28,873 nucleotides of DNA from Bacteroidales bacterium UBA5433 (GTDB lineage Bacteria > Bacteroidota > Bacteroidia > Bacteroidales > UBA932), in assembly GCA_002427525.1 (NCBI GenBank), contig DIRP01000020.1:1-28873 (forward strand), read 5' to 3'. The position numbers were made by a program, and so were the translations under genes. Shown in pieces: positions 14,480 to 22,948 of the stretch (its first letter is position 1; the number at the start of each line of letters is the position of its first letter). The notes under the pieces were generated by a model. The model saw only the letters and a list, made by a program, of their open reading frames with translations, was not told the DNA's origin and made no database searches.

Positions 14480-15268
14480 ATGATAACCTCGGCCCAAAAC
14501 CCAAAGGTCAGGTACCTGCGCCTGCTCATGGAGAAATCACGCCTGCGGCAGCAAGAGAATCTTTTTGTAATTGAAGGATTGCGCGAGCTGGAAGTTGCCC
14601 TTAGCAGCGGATTCTCCATACATACCCTTTTTATCTGCCCCGAGATTCTTAAGGATGCCGAAAAAACAAACCGGATAAAGGAACATGCCCGGCATACAGA
14701 GGAATTGGACCCGAAAGTATATCAAAAAACAGCCCGCCGCGGTACAACAGAAGGGGTATTGGCCGTCATGTACGGAAAAAGCCTGAGCCCGGAAGACATT
14801 CATTTGCCCGAGACCCCTTTGGTCCTTGTTTTGGAAGCCGTGGAAAAACCGGGCAACCTGGGAGCCATCCTCAGAACGGCAGATGCCTGCGGCGTACACG
14901 CCGTACTCGTTTGCGACCCCCTTACAGATTTGTACAATCCCAACACCATCAGGGCTTCCCTGGGCTCGATTTTTAGCGTACCCACCCTCACCTGTACTTC
15001 GCAGGAAGCTTACGACTGGCTGGTTTTGCACAACGTGCAATTGGTGGCGGCTACCTGCCAGGCAGATACCGCCTACGATGCCTGCCGGTACAAGAAACCC
15101 ACGGCGCTGGTACTCGGTTCCGAAGACAAAGGCCTGGAAGATTTTTGGAGGGAGCGGGCTCATTGCCAGGTAAAAATCCCCATGAAAGGGATTATAGATT
15201 CGTTGAATGTTTCCGTAACGGCTGCCGTTTTATGTTTTGAGGCCCTGCGGCAGCGCAACACACCATAA
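14480..15268 (+). CDS. SpoU/TrmH-family RNA 2'-O-methyltransferase
   Basis: This SPOUT-fold enzyme transfers a methyl group from S-adenosylmethionine to a ribose 2'-hydroxyl in rRNA or tRNA; the exact target cannot be told from sequence. The 262-residue protein has an N-terminal substrate-binding domain (about 1-100, with RQQENLFVIEGLRELEVAL and GTTEGVLAV) and a C-terminal SpoU domain. Motif 1 is EKPGNLGAILRTADACG (122-138, with the catalytic Arg), motif 2 LVLGSEDKGL (210-219) and motif 3 IPMKGIIDSLNVSVTAAV (233-250), which form the knotted cofactor site. It starts 18 bases after lysS and is probably cotranscribed. Confidence 0.92.
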   Translation: MITSAQNPKVRYLRLLMEKSRLRQQENLFVIEGLRELEVALSSGFSIHTLFICPEILKDAEKTNRIKEHARHTEELDPKVYQKTARRGTTEGVLAVMYGKSLSPEDIHLPETPLVLVLEAVEKPGNLGAILRTADACGVHAVLVCDPLTDLYNPNTIRASLGSIFSVPTLTCTSQEAYDWLVLHNVQLVAATCQADTAYDACRYKKPTALVLGSEDKGLEDFWRERAHCQVKIPMKGIIDSLNVSVTAAVLCFEALRQRNTP

Positions 15269-15274
15269 TTACAC

Positions 15275-16015
15275 ATGTTGGGACCTTTTGCCATCATAGG
15301 ACACCCGGTAGGGAAAAGCATGAGCCCCCGGCTCTTTTGTGCTGCATACCCCCAACTTCCACCGGGAACGTACCTGGTTGTTGAAGCCGACCGAGGCCAA
15401 ACAGCCATGCACAAGATGGAAACCCTGGGCATTCGGGCAGCCAACATCACCATGCCGCTGAAAACAGACTGCATACCATGTGCACAACAAGTATCTGACC
15501 AGGTTTTGCAAACGAACGCCACCAATTTGCTGCGGAAAGAAAACGGAACCTGGTCTGCATGGAACACAGATGTAACAGGAGTTTCTGAAAGTTTCCGGGC
15601 AACCGGTGTGACCCTGGCAGGCCGACAAGCCCTTGTACTGGGAGCCGGAGGTGCCGGACGAGCAGCAGCCCTGGCGCTGGAACAGGCAGGTGCCCGGGTT
15701 TTCATAGCCAACAGAACACCGCGGGAAGGGTTGTTTTCTCTGGACAGTGTCCCGGACCTGCTGGCTGCCTGTTCTGTTGTTGTAAACACCATCCCCGTAG
15801 CACAAAAAGAGGAATTGCTACGGAATCTGACGAAAAACCATACCGTTCTGGATGCCTCTTATACACAGGCTCCTGCAAAAAAAGCCACGCTGCAAGCCGG
15901 AGCCTGCTACCTGAGCGGCTACCATTGGCTGTACCACCAGGCGGTGGAAGGTTTCCAAATCATGACAGGCCTGGAACCCGATACGGGCGCCATGCGCAGG
16001 CTGTTGGGATTGTAG
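15275..16015 (+). CDS. aroE: Shikimate dehydrogenase (NADP+)
   Basis: AroE reduces 3-dehydroshikimate to shikimate, the substrate of the shikimate kinase encoded at 10682. The 246-residue protein is slightly short for the family (about 250-280), as usual in this phylum. Shikimate contacts are visible in GKSMSP (13-18) and NITMPLK with catalytic K63, then N84 and NTD with D99. The NADP Rossmann loop is GAGGAGRAAA (about 123-132), followed by the NR pair (about 146-147) that binds the 2'-phosphate. YHWLYHQAVEGFQIMTG near the C-terminus covers the substrate. It begins 6 bases after the methyltransferase gene. Confidence 0.94.
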   Translation: MLGPFAIIGHPVGKSMSPRLFCAAYPQLPPGTYLVVEADRGQTAMHKMETLGIRAANITMPLKTDCIPCAQQVSDQVLQTNATNLLRKENGTWSAWNTDVTGVSESFRATGVTLAGRQALVLGAGGAGRAAALALEQAGARVFIANRTPREGLFSLDSVPDLLAACSVVVNTIPVAQKEELLRNLTKNHTVLDASYTQAPAKKATLQAGACYLSGYHWLYHQAVEGFQIMTGLEPDTGAMRRLLGL

Positions 16016-16025
16016 AAAAAGGTTG

Positions 16026-16033
16026 TACCTTTA
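16026..16033 (+). promoter_or_regulatory. Candidate ssb promoter (-7 box)
   Basis: TACCTTTA is one base off TAnnTTTG, with TTGGG about 18 bases upstream at the end of aroE as a -33 element. The box lies 32 bases before the ssb ATG, in the only spacer of this operon long enough for a promoter. Confidence 0.5.
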
Positions 16034-16065
16034 CACACAAGTCAAATAAAATAAATGCTAATACT

Positions 16066-16506
16066 ATGTTGAATAAAGTAATGTTAATTGGAAATGTAGG
16101 GAAGGATCCTGAAATCCGCCATCTGGAAAGCGGAGTTTCTGTGGCTACCATTACCCTGGCTACATCTGAACGCTACAAAGACCGGAACGGAGAGTTAAAA
16201 GAACAGACAGAATGGCACAATGTGGTATTGTGGCGAGGTCTGGCCGACATAGCTGAACGTTTTGTCCGCAAAGGAACCCAGGTATATATTGAAGGTAAAA
16301 TCCGTACCCGCAGCTGGGAAGACCAATCGGGACAAAAAAAATACACTACAGAAATTGTAGCTGACAGCATGCAGTTATTAGGCAAAAGAAGCGACAATCC
16401 TGCCGCTTCTTCTCCTGTTGCTTCTTCTCCGACTGCCAGACCTGTACCTCAAAACAACGTTTCTACAGATCCCGGTCCTGAAGATATAGACGATCTGCCG
16501 TTCTAA
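16066..16506 (+). CDS. ssb: Single-stranded DNA-binding protein
   Basis: SSB coats single-stranded DNA during replication, recombination and repair and recruits partners through its C-terminal tip. The 146-residue protein starts MLNKVMLIGNVGKDPE, a canonical SSB N-terminus, and contains TEWHNVVLW and GTQVYIEGKIRTRSWED within the OB fold (about 1-105). A Ser/Ala/Pro-rich linker (ASSPVASSPTA, about 114-124) leads to the acidic tip DIDDLPF, the Bacteroidetes version of the interaction peptide. A longer frame starting upstream at 15925 lies in aroE and is not credible. Its stop codon overlaps the convergent transporter gene. Confidence 0.97.
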   Translation: MLNKVMLIGNVGKDPEIRHLESGVSVATITLATSERYKDRNGELKEQTEWHNVVLWRGLADIAERFVRKGTQVYIEGKIRTRSWEDQSGQKKYTTEIVADSMQLLGKRSDNPAASSPVASSPTARPVPQNNVSTDPGPEDIDDLPF

Positions 16507-17912
16507 CCGGCTTTTTTAACTTTGTTGGGAACGTCCAGTTTTAATTCCGGATGGCTGTTGGAAGAGCGATTTAGCATCACAGACACTACTATGGCAACGA
16601 GTGCCAGCCCAATGAACAGTATCTCTGAATGAAGCGCCCCTCTTAATTCATCATTTATGTTATTTTCAATGATCCGTCCTACAAAAATGGGGACCAGCAG
16701 CATACCCATGTTCTGGATCCAGTAAATGAGCGAATACGCCGTACCCAGATTTTTGTCGGGAATGATTTTAGGTACCGAGGGCCACATGGCTGCAGGCACC
16801 AGTGAGTACCCAATCCCCAGAATGGCTATTCCAAGATATCCAAAAACGGGAACACCTTCCGGAGCAAATCCAATAATCAAGTGGGAAAGAAGCACCAAAA
16901 CCGACCCCAAAATCATCCATTTGGTAGCTTTCCCTTTAAAGTCAACAAGCAAGCCAAAAATGGGCGTAAAGATCATGGTAGTAAAAGGTATGAGTGCCAC
17001 CATCAAAGAAGCCAGCTCACTTTCAATACCAAACCTGGGAATGATAATGGACGTGGCAAAACGCCGGAAAGAAATAATACAGGCATAGAAAAACACACAC
17101 AAGAGCGCTACTAGAATAAAATGCTTGTTCCCCAGCACTTTAAACAGGTCTGAAAATTTAAACTTATCCGCTTCTGCACTTTTTTCATTGGACAGGGCTT
17201 CCACTGCAGCCGCTTGTTTGTCAAGTTTTCTGTCAAAGGCAAGAAAAATACTCCAAACAAACAACCCGCACAACAGCAGGGTAAATCCTACGATGGCCGG
17301 TTTGCTGGTTTCTGCAAAAGGTATGTAACTCAAATCCAGGTTTACAATCCGTGGCACCACTATCAAGGCCGTAGCCGTTCCCAAACGAGCCAACGACAAT
17401 TGCAATCCCATGGCCAGGGCCATTTCCTTACCTTTAAACCATTTGGCTATAGATCGTGTTACCCCCACTCCCACTATTTCACTTCCCAGCCCAAAAATCG
17501 AACAACCCGCATAGGCCAAAGCCAAAGAAGGCTTAGCAAAGTGGCGGGCCATAAAATGGTACAATGCACTGTCATGGAATGCAGACGATATGCCGTACAT
17601 CACAATGGCAGCCCCTCCCACCATCAGCAACACAAACAAGGTTCCTGTAATACGCACGCCCCATTTATCCAGCAACATACCGCACACAATCAACCCTCCC
17701 CATACACAAAGGAGCGAATAGGCTCCTCCGTACAAGCCATAGTCTGCAGAAGACCAGGATAAATCAAGTATCTCGGGATTTTTAAAAATATGGCCTATGG
17801 TCGTAAACTGGTCGTCGAAGAAATACGAAGCAAACATAACCAGCGACAGGAATAGGAGGACAGCCCACCGGGCCCAGCGGGAATCCTTTAATAAAGCTAC
17901 ACTTTTATTCAT
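16503..17912 (-). CDS. Major facilitator superfamily transporter (MFSD1-like), second of a pair
   Basis: The 469-residue protein has about twelve hydrophobic segments with a cytoplasmic loop in the middle (about 225-255, charged, including SNEKSAEADKFKFSDLF), the standard MFS layout. It is a clear paralogue of the gene immediately upstream: both share KWFKGKE followed by ALAMG near residue 175, LDK-GVR in the loop after the second helix, and in the second half YSLVPAA-WPSVPK, then LG-AYS and WIQN-G. The latter block resembles the WP...LGTAYG...IQN segment I recall from animal MFSD1, a lysosomal dipeptide transporter, so peptide transport is possible but not shown. The start lies 3 bases after the upstream stop. 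The stop overlaps that of ssb. Confidence 0.85.
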   Translation of the reverse strand: MNKSVALLKDSRWARWAVLLFLSLVMFASYFFDDQFTTIGHIFKNPEILDLSWSSADYGLYGGAYSLLCVWGGLIVCGMLLDKWGVRITGTLFVLLMVGGAAIVMYGISSAFHDSALYHFMARHFAKPSLALAYAGCSIFGLGSEIVGVGVTRSIAKWFKGKEMALAMGLQLSLARLGTATALIVVPRIVNLDLSYIPFAETSKPAIVGFTLLLCGLFVWSIFLAFDRKLDKQAAAVEALSNEKSAEADKFKFSDLFKVLGNKHFILVALLCVFFYACIISFRRFATSIIIPRFGIESELASLMVALIPFTTMIFTPIFGLLVDFKGKATKWMILGSVLVLLSHLIIGFAPEGVPVFGYLGIAILGIGYSLVPAAMWPSVPKIIPDKNLGTAYSLIYWIQNMGMLLVPIFVGRIIENNINDELRGALHSEILFIGLALVAIVVSVMLNRSSNSHPELKLDVPNKVKKAG

Positions 17913-17915
17913 CTT

Positions 17916-19295
17916 TTAGTTTTTAGAAATATTTGGTAATTCCAGACCGTACCCTTTGGAACGGTCTTCTTTCTTGAGCCATATTCCCAGAACAAACGCC
18001 AACACTCCCAGTGAGGCAAAAATAAGCATGGGTACTGTATAATTGTATTCCAGCGGGTTGGTCACCCCTATATTGGTCCGGTCCAAGGCTACACCAATCA
18101 GCAGCGGGAATGCCCACAAGCCAATATTCTGTATCCAGAAAATAACAGAATACGCAGAGCCCAGGTACCGGTCTTCTACCAGTTTGGGAACGGAAGGCCA
18201 CAAAGCAGCCGGGACAAGAGAAAAACTAACCCCAAGTACAATAATGGCTGTATAAGCAACAACCGGAGTAAAATAAGCCTCGGGCACCAGGGCAAAAGTC
18301 AGGTGACAGCAGCACATAAGCACCGCACCTATGATAAGCATAGTAGCCCCCTTCCCCTTATTATCCAGGTACGCCCCCAGCAAGGGAGTCAGCACCATGG
18401 CCCCTATGGGGAACCAGGAGAATATATCGCTGGCCTCCTTGGCAGAAATCTGCAACCGGCATTCCAGCATATTGGCCGCGTATTTCTGAAACGGGAATAT
18501 CGCCGAATAATAAAGAACACATAAGCCGGATACAATAAGGAAAGCCTTGCTTGTAAACAGTTTCCCCAGGTCGCTGATCTTGAATTCTTCTTCCGGCTCA
18601 TCACCCTGCAGGCCCATCTGCTGTTCCAGTTTTTTGTCAAAAAAGAAATAAACGGAAAACGCCAGCAATCCTATAAGCAAAAGCACCATGGTAAGCAAAA
18701 CGGAAGCACTTACATTCCCCATACTTTCGGCTATTCTGGGCGATATCCTGAATACGGCAAACACACCCAGCCGGGCAATGGCCATCTCAATTCCCATGGC
18801 CAGGGCCAGTTCTTTGCCTTTAAACCATTTGACAATACCTTTTGATACAGTAACTCCGGCCATTTCTACCCCGCAACCAAAAATCATGAACCCCACAGAA
18901 GCCATCTTGGCAGATGCCGGCAACGTAGTCCACCAGGAATTCAACCAGGCCTCCAGCCCCGATCCCACAAAGGCATCTGTAAGCGCGTAATATTTGATGG
19001 CCGCACCTACCAGCATGACTACAGCAGACAAAAGTGCCGTAAAACGAACACCCATTTTGTCCAGGATAATCCCGGCAAAAATCAGGAAAAAGGCAAAAAC
19101 ATTTAAGAAATATTCCGAGCCTGTAACAATTCCAAAGTTTTCCGAGGTCCAGCCCTGTGTCTCTTCCAACAAGCTTTTCAAAGGAGAGAGCACATCCATG
19201 AACATATAGGCAAAAAACATCATGGAAGCCAGAAGGATAAGTACGCCCCATCTGACAAGCGCTTTATCCTTCAGCAATTTTTCAGCTTTATTCAT
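17916..19295 (-). CDS. Major facilitator superfamily transporter (MFSD1-like), first of a pair
   Basis: The 459-residue protein has about twelve hydrophobic segments in two halves joined by a charged loop (about 220-245, LEQQMGLQGDEPEEEFKISDL). It carries the same family blocks as its downstream paralogue: LDKMGVR near 80, KWFKGKELALAMG near 170, and YSLVPAALWPSVPK plus LGSAYS and WIQNIG in the second half. The two differ most in the first hairpin and the long second loop, so they probably differ in substrate or work together; a heteromer cannot be excluded. A promoter with both elements lies upstream, divergent from purA. Substrate is unknown; peptide is a guess from the MFSD1 resemblance. 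Confidence 0.85.
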   Translation of the reverse strand: MNKAEKLLKDKALVRWGVLILLASMMFFAYMFMDVLSPLKSLLEETQGWTSENFGIVTGSEYFLNVFAFFLIFAGIILDKMGVRFTALLSAVVMLVGAAIKYYALTDAFVGSGLEAWLNSWWTTLPASAKMASVGFMIFGCGVEMAGVTVSKGIVKWFKGKELALAMGIEMAIARLGVFAVFRISPRIAESMGNVSASVLLTMVLLLIGLLAFSVYFFFDKKLEQQMGLQGDEPEEEFKISDLGKLFTSKAFLIVSGLCVLYYSAIFPFQKYAANMLECRLQISAKEASDIFSWFPIGAMVLTPLLGAYLDNKGKGATMLIIGAVLMCCCHLTFALVPEAYFTPVVAYTAIIVLGVSFSLVPAALWPSVPKLVEDRYLGSAYSVIFWIQNIGLWAFPLLIGVALDRTNIGVTNPLEYNYTVPMLIFASLGVLAFVLGIWLKKEDRSKGYGLELPNISKN

Positions 19296-19322
19296 ATGTT
19301 AATTTAAGATTAAAAAGAAAGT

Positions 19323-19353
19323 CGAAGATAGGATAATAAGTCAAGTATGCAAA
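19323..19353 (-). promoter_or_regulatory. Candidate promoter of the transporter pair (-33 and -7)
   Basis: On the minus strand TTTG (19353-19350) is followed after 19 bases by TATCTTCG (19330-19323), one base off TAnnTTTG. The spacing is right for the Bacteroidetes sigma factor. The leader to the ATG at 19295 would be about 23 bases. Confidence 0.55.
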
Positions 19354-19361
19354 ATTTGTAG

Positions 19362-19369
19362 TATTTTTG
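19362..19369 (+). promoter_or_regulatory. Candidate purA promoter (-7 box)
   Basis: TATTTTTG matches TAnnTTTG and lies 35 bases before the purA ATG at 19405. The run of T around it lowers specificity, and no clear -33 element is seen. Confidence 0.5.
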
Positions 19370-19404
19370 TAAATAGGTTTTACTCATTATTTTATTAAAT
19401 CTCT

Positions 19405-20685
19405 ATGAACGTAGACGTTGTTCTTGGGTTGCAGTGGGGTGACGAAGGAAAAGGCAAAATTGTAGATTACCTGGCTGCACAGTATCCCATCATTGCCCGT
19501 TTTCAGGGAGGACCCAATGCAGGCCACTCGCTTCATTTCAACAAAGCATCTTATGTTCTTCACTCGGTACCGTCCGGAATTTTTCGTGAAGGAACGCATA
19601 ACATTATTGGCAACGGTGTTGTGCTGGACCCGGTAATTTTTGAAAAAGAATGCAGGACATTGGAAAACGAAGGCATACCGGTTAAAGAGAGGCTGATGAT
19701 TTCCAAAAGAACCCACTTAATTCTGCCTACGCACCGGATCATTGATGCCGCCAGCGAACACGCCAAAGGAGCTTCAAAAATCGGATCCACCCTCAAGGGC
19801 ATAGGCCCAACCTACATGGATAAAACGGGAAGAAACGGGTTGAGGGCCGGCGATATCCTGTCACCCGAATTTACAGACCGCTTTTATGCACTCAAAGCAA
19901 AGCACCTGGTCTTTCTGAAACAATTTGACTACCCCTTCTGTGCCGAAGAGGAAGAAGAAGCCTGGTTCCAGGCCATTGATTATATGAGAGGCTTTCAACT
20001 GATAGAGGCCGAATATTACATCAACGACTCCCTTACCCAAGGCAAGCGCATTCTGGCAGAAGGAGCACAAGGTGCCCTGCTGGATATTGATTTTGGTACG
20101 TACCCCTTCGTGACCTCCTCTTCTACCACGTGCGCCGGAGCGTGCACGGGACTCGGCTTTGCTCCGTCAAGAACCGGCAGGGTGTTTGGCATATTCAAAG
20201 CCTATTGTACCCGGGTAGGAAGCGGGCCATTTGCTACAGAACTTTTTGACAAAGACGGAGAAAAACTTAGGGAAAAAGGAAAAGAATTTGGTTCAACTAC
20301 CGGAAGATCCCGCCGTACCGGATGGCTTGACCTGGTAGCCCTGAAGTACGCCATTACCTTAAATGGCGTAACAGACCTGATTATGATGAAATCCGATGTC
20401 CTGGACGGCTTCCGTACCCTGAAAGTTGCCGTTGCTTACCTGATTGACGGAAAAGAAACCGACAGGGTTCCTTACGATGCCCACATTCCTGTTACACCTA
20501 TATATAAAGAGCTCAGAGGATGGGATACAGACTTGTCCAAAATCCGCAGCGAAGAAGAACTGCCTGCTGAATTTCTGCACTTTATCCGCTTTATTGAAGA
20601 CAGTGTGGGACTTCCTGTAAAAATCCTGTCTGTGGGGCCCGACAGGGAACAAACTATTGTCAGAGAAATTTTCAACCATGGCTAG
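19405..20685 (+). CDS. purA: Adenylosuccinate synthetase
   Basis: PurA joins IMP and aspartate using GTP, the first committed step to AMP. The 426-residue protein shows the P-loop-like GDEGKGK at 12-18 with catalytic D13, and QGGPNAGH with catalytic H41. GSTLKGIGPTYMDK and GLRAGD follow. The region EGAQGALLDIDFGTYPFVTSS contains the IMP-binding signature, and FGSTTGRSRRTGWLD forms the aspartate-binding loop. Length fits the family. It has its own promoter and overlaps dxs by 8 bases, so the two are almost certainly cotranscribed and translationally coupled. Confidence 0.97.
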   Translation: MNVDVVLGLQWGDEGKGKIVDYLAAQYPIIARFQGGPNAGHSLHFNKASYVLHSVPSGIFREGTHNIIGNGVVLDPVIFEKECRTLENEGIPVKERLMISKRTHLILPTHRIIDAASEHAKGASKIGSTLKGIGPTYMDKTGRNGLRAGDILSPEFTDRFYALKAKHLVFLKQFDYPFCAEEEEEAWFQAIDYMRGFQLIEAEYYINDSLTQGKRILAEGAQGALLDIDFGTYPFVTSSSTTCAGACTGLGFAPSRTGRVFGIFKAYCTRVGSGPFATELFDKDGEKLREKGKEFGSTTGRSRRTGWLDLVALKYAITLNGVTDLIMMKSDVLDGFRTLKVAVAYLIDGKETDRVPYDAHIPVTPIYKELRGWDTDLSKIRSEEELPAEFLHFIRFIEDSVGLPVKILSVGPDREQTIVREIFNHG

Positions 20686-22558
20686 TCTCATCGATACAAT
20701 AAACAACCCGCAAGATCTTAAAAAGCTAAGACCCGACCAGCTTCCCGCCTTGTGTGATGAAATAAGAACGTACATCACAGCATGTTGCTCACGCAATCCG
20801 GGACACCTGGGAGCCAGTCTGGGCACGGTAGAACTGACCGTTGCACTCCACTATGTTTACGACGCTCCTCACGACAAGATTATATGGGATGTGGGACACC
20901 AGGCTTATACACATAAAATCCTGACGGGACGGCGCCAGGCTTTCCTGAAAAACAGGTGTTACAAAGGATTAAGCGGGTTCCCGCGGATGGATGAAAGTCC
21001 GTACGATGCTTTTGGCACAGGCCATTCATCCACTTCTATCTCGGCAGCCCTGGGCTACGCAACCGCTGCTGCCCTGCGTGGTAGCTCGGAAAAAGCCGTG
21101 GCCGTTATTGGCGATGGTTCCATGACGGCAGGACTGGCTTATGAAGGACTGAATAACGCCGGAGCCAGTGACACAGACCTTCTTATTGTTCTCAATGACA
21201 ACAAAATGGCCATTGATCCCAGTGTGGGAGGACTGCACAATTCCTTGCTTAAACTTACTACATCTTCCCGCTACAACAGGCTGAAATTAAAAACCTGGAA
21301 AGCGCTGGGTACAAGCTCTATACGCGACGGAATACAACGATTGGTAAAAGCAGGCAAACGTCTGTTTGTAAAGAACAGCACCTTGTTTCAACCTTTGGGT
21401 ATCCGGTATTTTGGCCCTGTGGACGGGCACGATGTAATACACCTGGTCAACACATTCAAAAGAATCAGAAACCTGAAAGGCCCCCGACTCCTGCACGTCC
21501 ACACCATTAAAGGAAAAGGTTTTTTTCCTGCAGAAAATGACCAGGCAACATGGCATGCACCCGGTCTGTTTGATGTAGAAACAGGAAACAGGGTCAGCGA
21601 ATGCACTCCGGACAGCGGGAAAAAGATCAAATTTCAGGAAGTCTTTGGACACACGCTCCTGGAACTGGCACGTTCCAATCCGGATATTGTAGGCATTACT
21701 CCGGCCATGCCCAGCGGATGTTCGTTAAACATCATGATGAAAGAAATGCCGGAACGTTGTTTTGATGTGGGGATAGCCGAGCAGCACGCCGTTACTTTTT
21801 CTGCCGGGCTGGCCGCTTCGGGATTGCTTCCCTATTGCAACATATACTCCACTTTTATGCAGCGTGCCTATGATTCTGTAATCCACGACGTAGCCATCCA
21901 GGGACTTAAAGTTGTATTCTGTCTGGACCGCGGAGGGCTGGTGGGAGAAGACGGAGCTACTCACCAGGGAGCCTTTGACCTGGCTTATTTCAACTGCATA
22001 CCCGATATGTACGTTGCTGCCCCTATGGACGAAGTGGAACTCAGAAACATGATGTACTCGGCACAGGACAAGAGGTACAAAACTACCAGCATCCGGTATC
22101 CCCGGGGTACAGGAGCTGGAATGAAAGACTGGAGGCAACCGTTCCGGTATATAGAGCCCGGCAAGGCACGACTTTTGAATGAAGGTACCCATATCGCCTT
22201 GCTTAGCCTGGGATCGGCCGGAATTATGGGGGCAGAAGCCGTTGCCAAAGTCGTAGAAAAAGGCATCTCGGTACAACATTACGACATGCGTTTTCTGAAA
22301 CCGGCAGATGAAGAAGTGCTGGATTATGTATCCCGCAATTTCGCGAAGGTGGTGACCCTGGAAGACGGGTGCCTGATAGGTGGTTTACACAGTACTGTTT
22401 CTGCCTACATGGCCGGCAGAAGCCATGCCATCAGCAAAGTAACGGGATTGGGAATTCCGGACCGTTTTATCCGGCACGGCAGCCTGCAGCAATTGTACAA
22501 AGAGTGTGGCTATGATGTTCAAAGTATTGCGCAAGCCCTTGAAGACCTTGTCCGGTAG
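20678..22558 (+). CDS. dxs: 1-deoxy-D-xylulose-5-phosphate synthase
   Basis: DXS condenses pyruvate and glyceraldehyde 3-phosphate with thiamine diphosphate, the entry step of the MEP isoprenoid pathway. The 626-residue protein contains NPGHLGASLGTVELT (40-54), DVGHQAY (71-77), the thiamine-binding GDGSMTAGLAYEGLNNAG (145-162), and FGPVDGHD. In the second half are DVGIAEQHAVTFSAGLA, with the Glu that activates the cofactor, and the DRGGLVGEDGATHQG loop. The ATG at 20678 overlaps the end of purA (stop 20683-20685). A TTG 21 bases upstream is in frame but extends further into purA and is not needed. Confidence 0.97.
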   Translation: MASLIDTINNPQDLKKLRPDQLPALCDEIRTYITACCSRNPGHLGASLGTVELTVALHYVYDAPHDKIIWDVGHQAYTHKILTGRRQAFLKNRCYKGLSGFPRMDESPYDAFGTGHSSTSISAALGYATAAALRGSSEKAVAVIGDGSMTAGLAYEGLNNAGASDTDLLIVLNDNKMAIDPSVGGLHNSLLKLTTSSRYNRLKLKTWKALGTSSIRDGIQRLVKAGKRLFVKNSTLFQPLGIRYFGPVDGHDVIHLVNTFKRIRNLKGPRLLHVHTIKGKGFFPAENDQATWHAPGLFDVETGNRVSECTPDSGKKIKFQEVFGHTLLELARSNPDIVGITPAMPSGCSLNIMMKEMPERCFDVGIAEQHAVTFSAGLAASGLLPYCNIYSTFMQRAYDSVIHDVAIQGLKVVFCLDRGGLVGEDGATHQGAFDLAYFNCIPDMYVAAPMDEVELRNMMYSAQDKRYKTTSIRYPRGTGAGMKDWRQPFRYIEPGKARLLNEGTHIALLSLGSAGIMGAEAVAKVVEKGISVQHYDMRFLKPADEEVLDYVSRNFAKVVTLEDGCLIGGLHSTVSAYMAGRSHAISKVTGLGIPDRFIRHGSLQQLYKECGYDVQSIAQALEDLVR

Positions 22559-22578
22559 TTTTACTACTTAACTATCAT

Positions 22579-22611
22579 AGCAGTTGCATGAGTTTTTTGC
22601 TGTTTTTTTTT
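22579..22611 (+). terminator. Weak candidate terminator after dxs
   Basis: AGCAG (22579-22583) can pair with CTGTT (22600-22604, one G-U pair) across a 16-base loop, and the pairing runs into a tract of T that ends at 22611. The stem is short and the loop large, so termination is uncertain. The same T tract also provides the -33 element of the tRNA promoter. Confidence 0.3.
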
Positions 22612-22639
22612 GGTAGTTTAAGGAAATCGTTTATCTTTG
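22608..22639 (+). promoter_or_regulatory. Promoter of the tRNA-tuf cluster (-33 and -7)
   Basis: TTTTG at 22608-22612 is followed after 19 bases by TATCTTTG at 22632-22639. Both elements and the spacing fit the Bacteroidetes sigma-ABfr consensus, making this the clearest promoter in the window. The transcript would start about 20 bases before the first tRNA. Confidence 0.75.
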
Positions 22640-22665
22640 CCGCTCCAAAATGCAGGGATGTTTTT

Positions 22666-22739
22666 GCCGATGTAGCTCAGTTGGTCAGAGCAGCTGATTT
22701 GTAATCAGCAGGTCGTGGGTTCGAATCCCTCTATCGGCT
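22666..22739 (+). tRNA. tRNA-Thr (anticodon UGU)
   Basis: A 74-base cloverleaf: acceptor GCCGATG pairs with TATCGGC (one G-U pair), the D arm is GCTCAGTTGGTCAGAGC, and the anticodon stem GCTGA/TCAGC encloses TTTGTAA with anticodon TGT at 22700-22702, reading ACA. The T arm contains GGTTCGAATCC. The discriminator is T and CCA is not encoded. It is the first gene of the tRNA-tuf cluster. Confidence 0.97.
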
Positions 22740-22770
22740 CATTAGTTATTTGACAGAATGTGTTATATTT

Positions 22771-22856
22771 GGGAGGGTACCAAAGTGGCCAAATGGGGCA
22801 GACTGTAAATCTGCTGACGAACGTCTTCGTAGGTTCGAATCCTGCCCCTCCCACCA
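22771..22856 (+). tRNA. tRNA-Tyr (anticodon GUA), CCA encoded
   Basis: An 86-base class II tRNA: acceptor GGGAGGG pairs fully with CCCTCCC, the anticodon stem GCAGA/TCTGC encloses CTGTAAA with anticodon GTA at 22805-22807, and a long variable arm (ACGAA...TTCGT) follows. Discriminator A and a templated CCA end at 22856. One base separates it from the next tRNA. Confidence 0.97.
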
Positions 22857-22857
22857 T

Positions 22858-22930
22858 GCGGAAGTAGCTCAGTTGGTAGAGCATCAGCCTTCCAAGCTGA
22901 GGGTCGCGAGTTCGAACCTCGTCTTCCGCT
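22858..22930 (+). tRNA. tRNA-Gly (anticodon UCC)
   Basis: A 73-base cloverleaf: acceptor GCGGAAG pairs with CTTCCGC, the anticodon stem TCAGC/GCTGA encloses CTTCCAA with anticodon TCC at 22891-22893, reading GGA and GGG. The discriminator is T and CCA is not encoded. A T-rich tract follows at 22932-22938. Confidence 0.97.
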
Positions 22931-22948
22931 CTTTTTTTGCAACGCAAA

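Noticed and set aside
22705..22947. 80-codon open frame on the minus strand across the tRNA cluster
   Set aside because: It reads antisense through tRNA-Thr, tRNA-Tyr and tRNA-Gly; peptides such as GGAGFEPTKTF are a well-known artefact of translating tRNA complements.
22931..22948. T-rich tract after tRNA-Gly as a terminator
   Set aside because: Seven T follow the tRNA acceptor stem, but the tRNA-Thr and tuf that follow lack a promoter, so termination here would silence tuf; more likely only a spacer.
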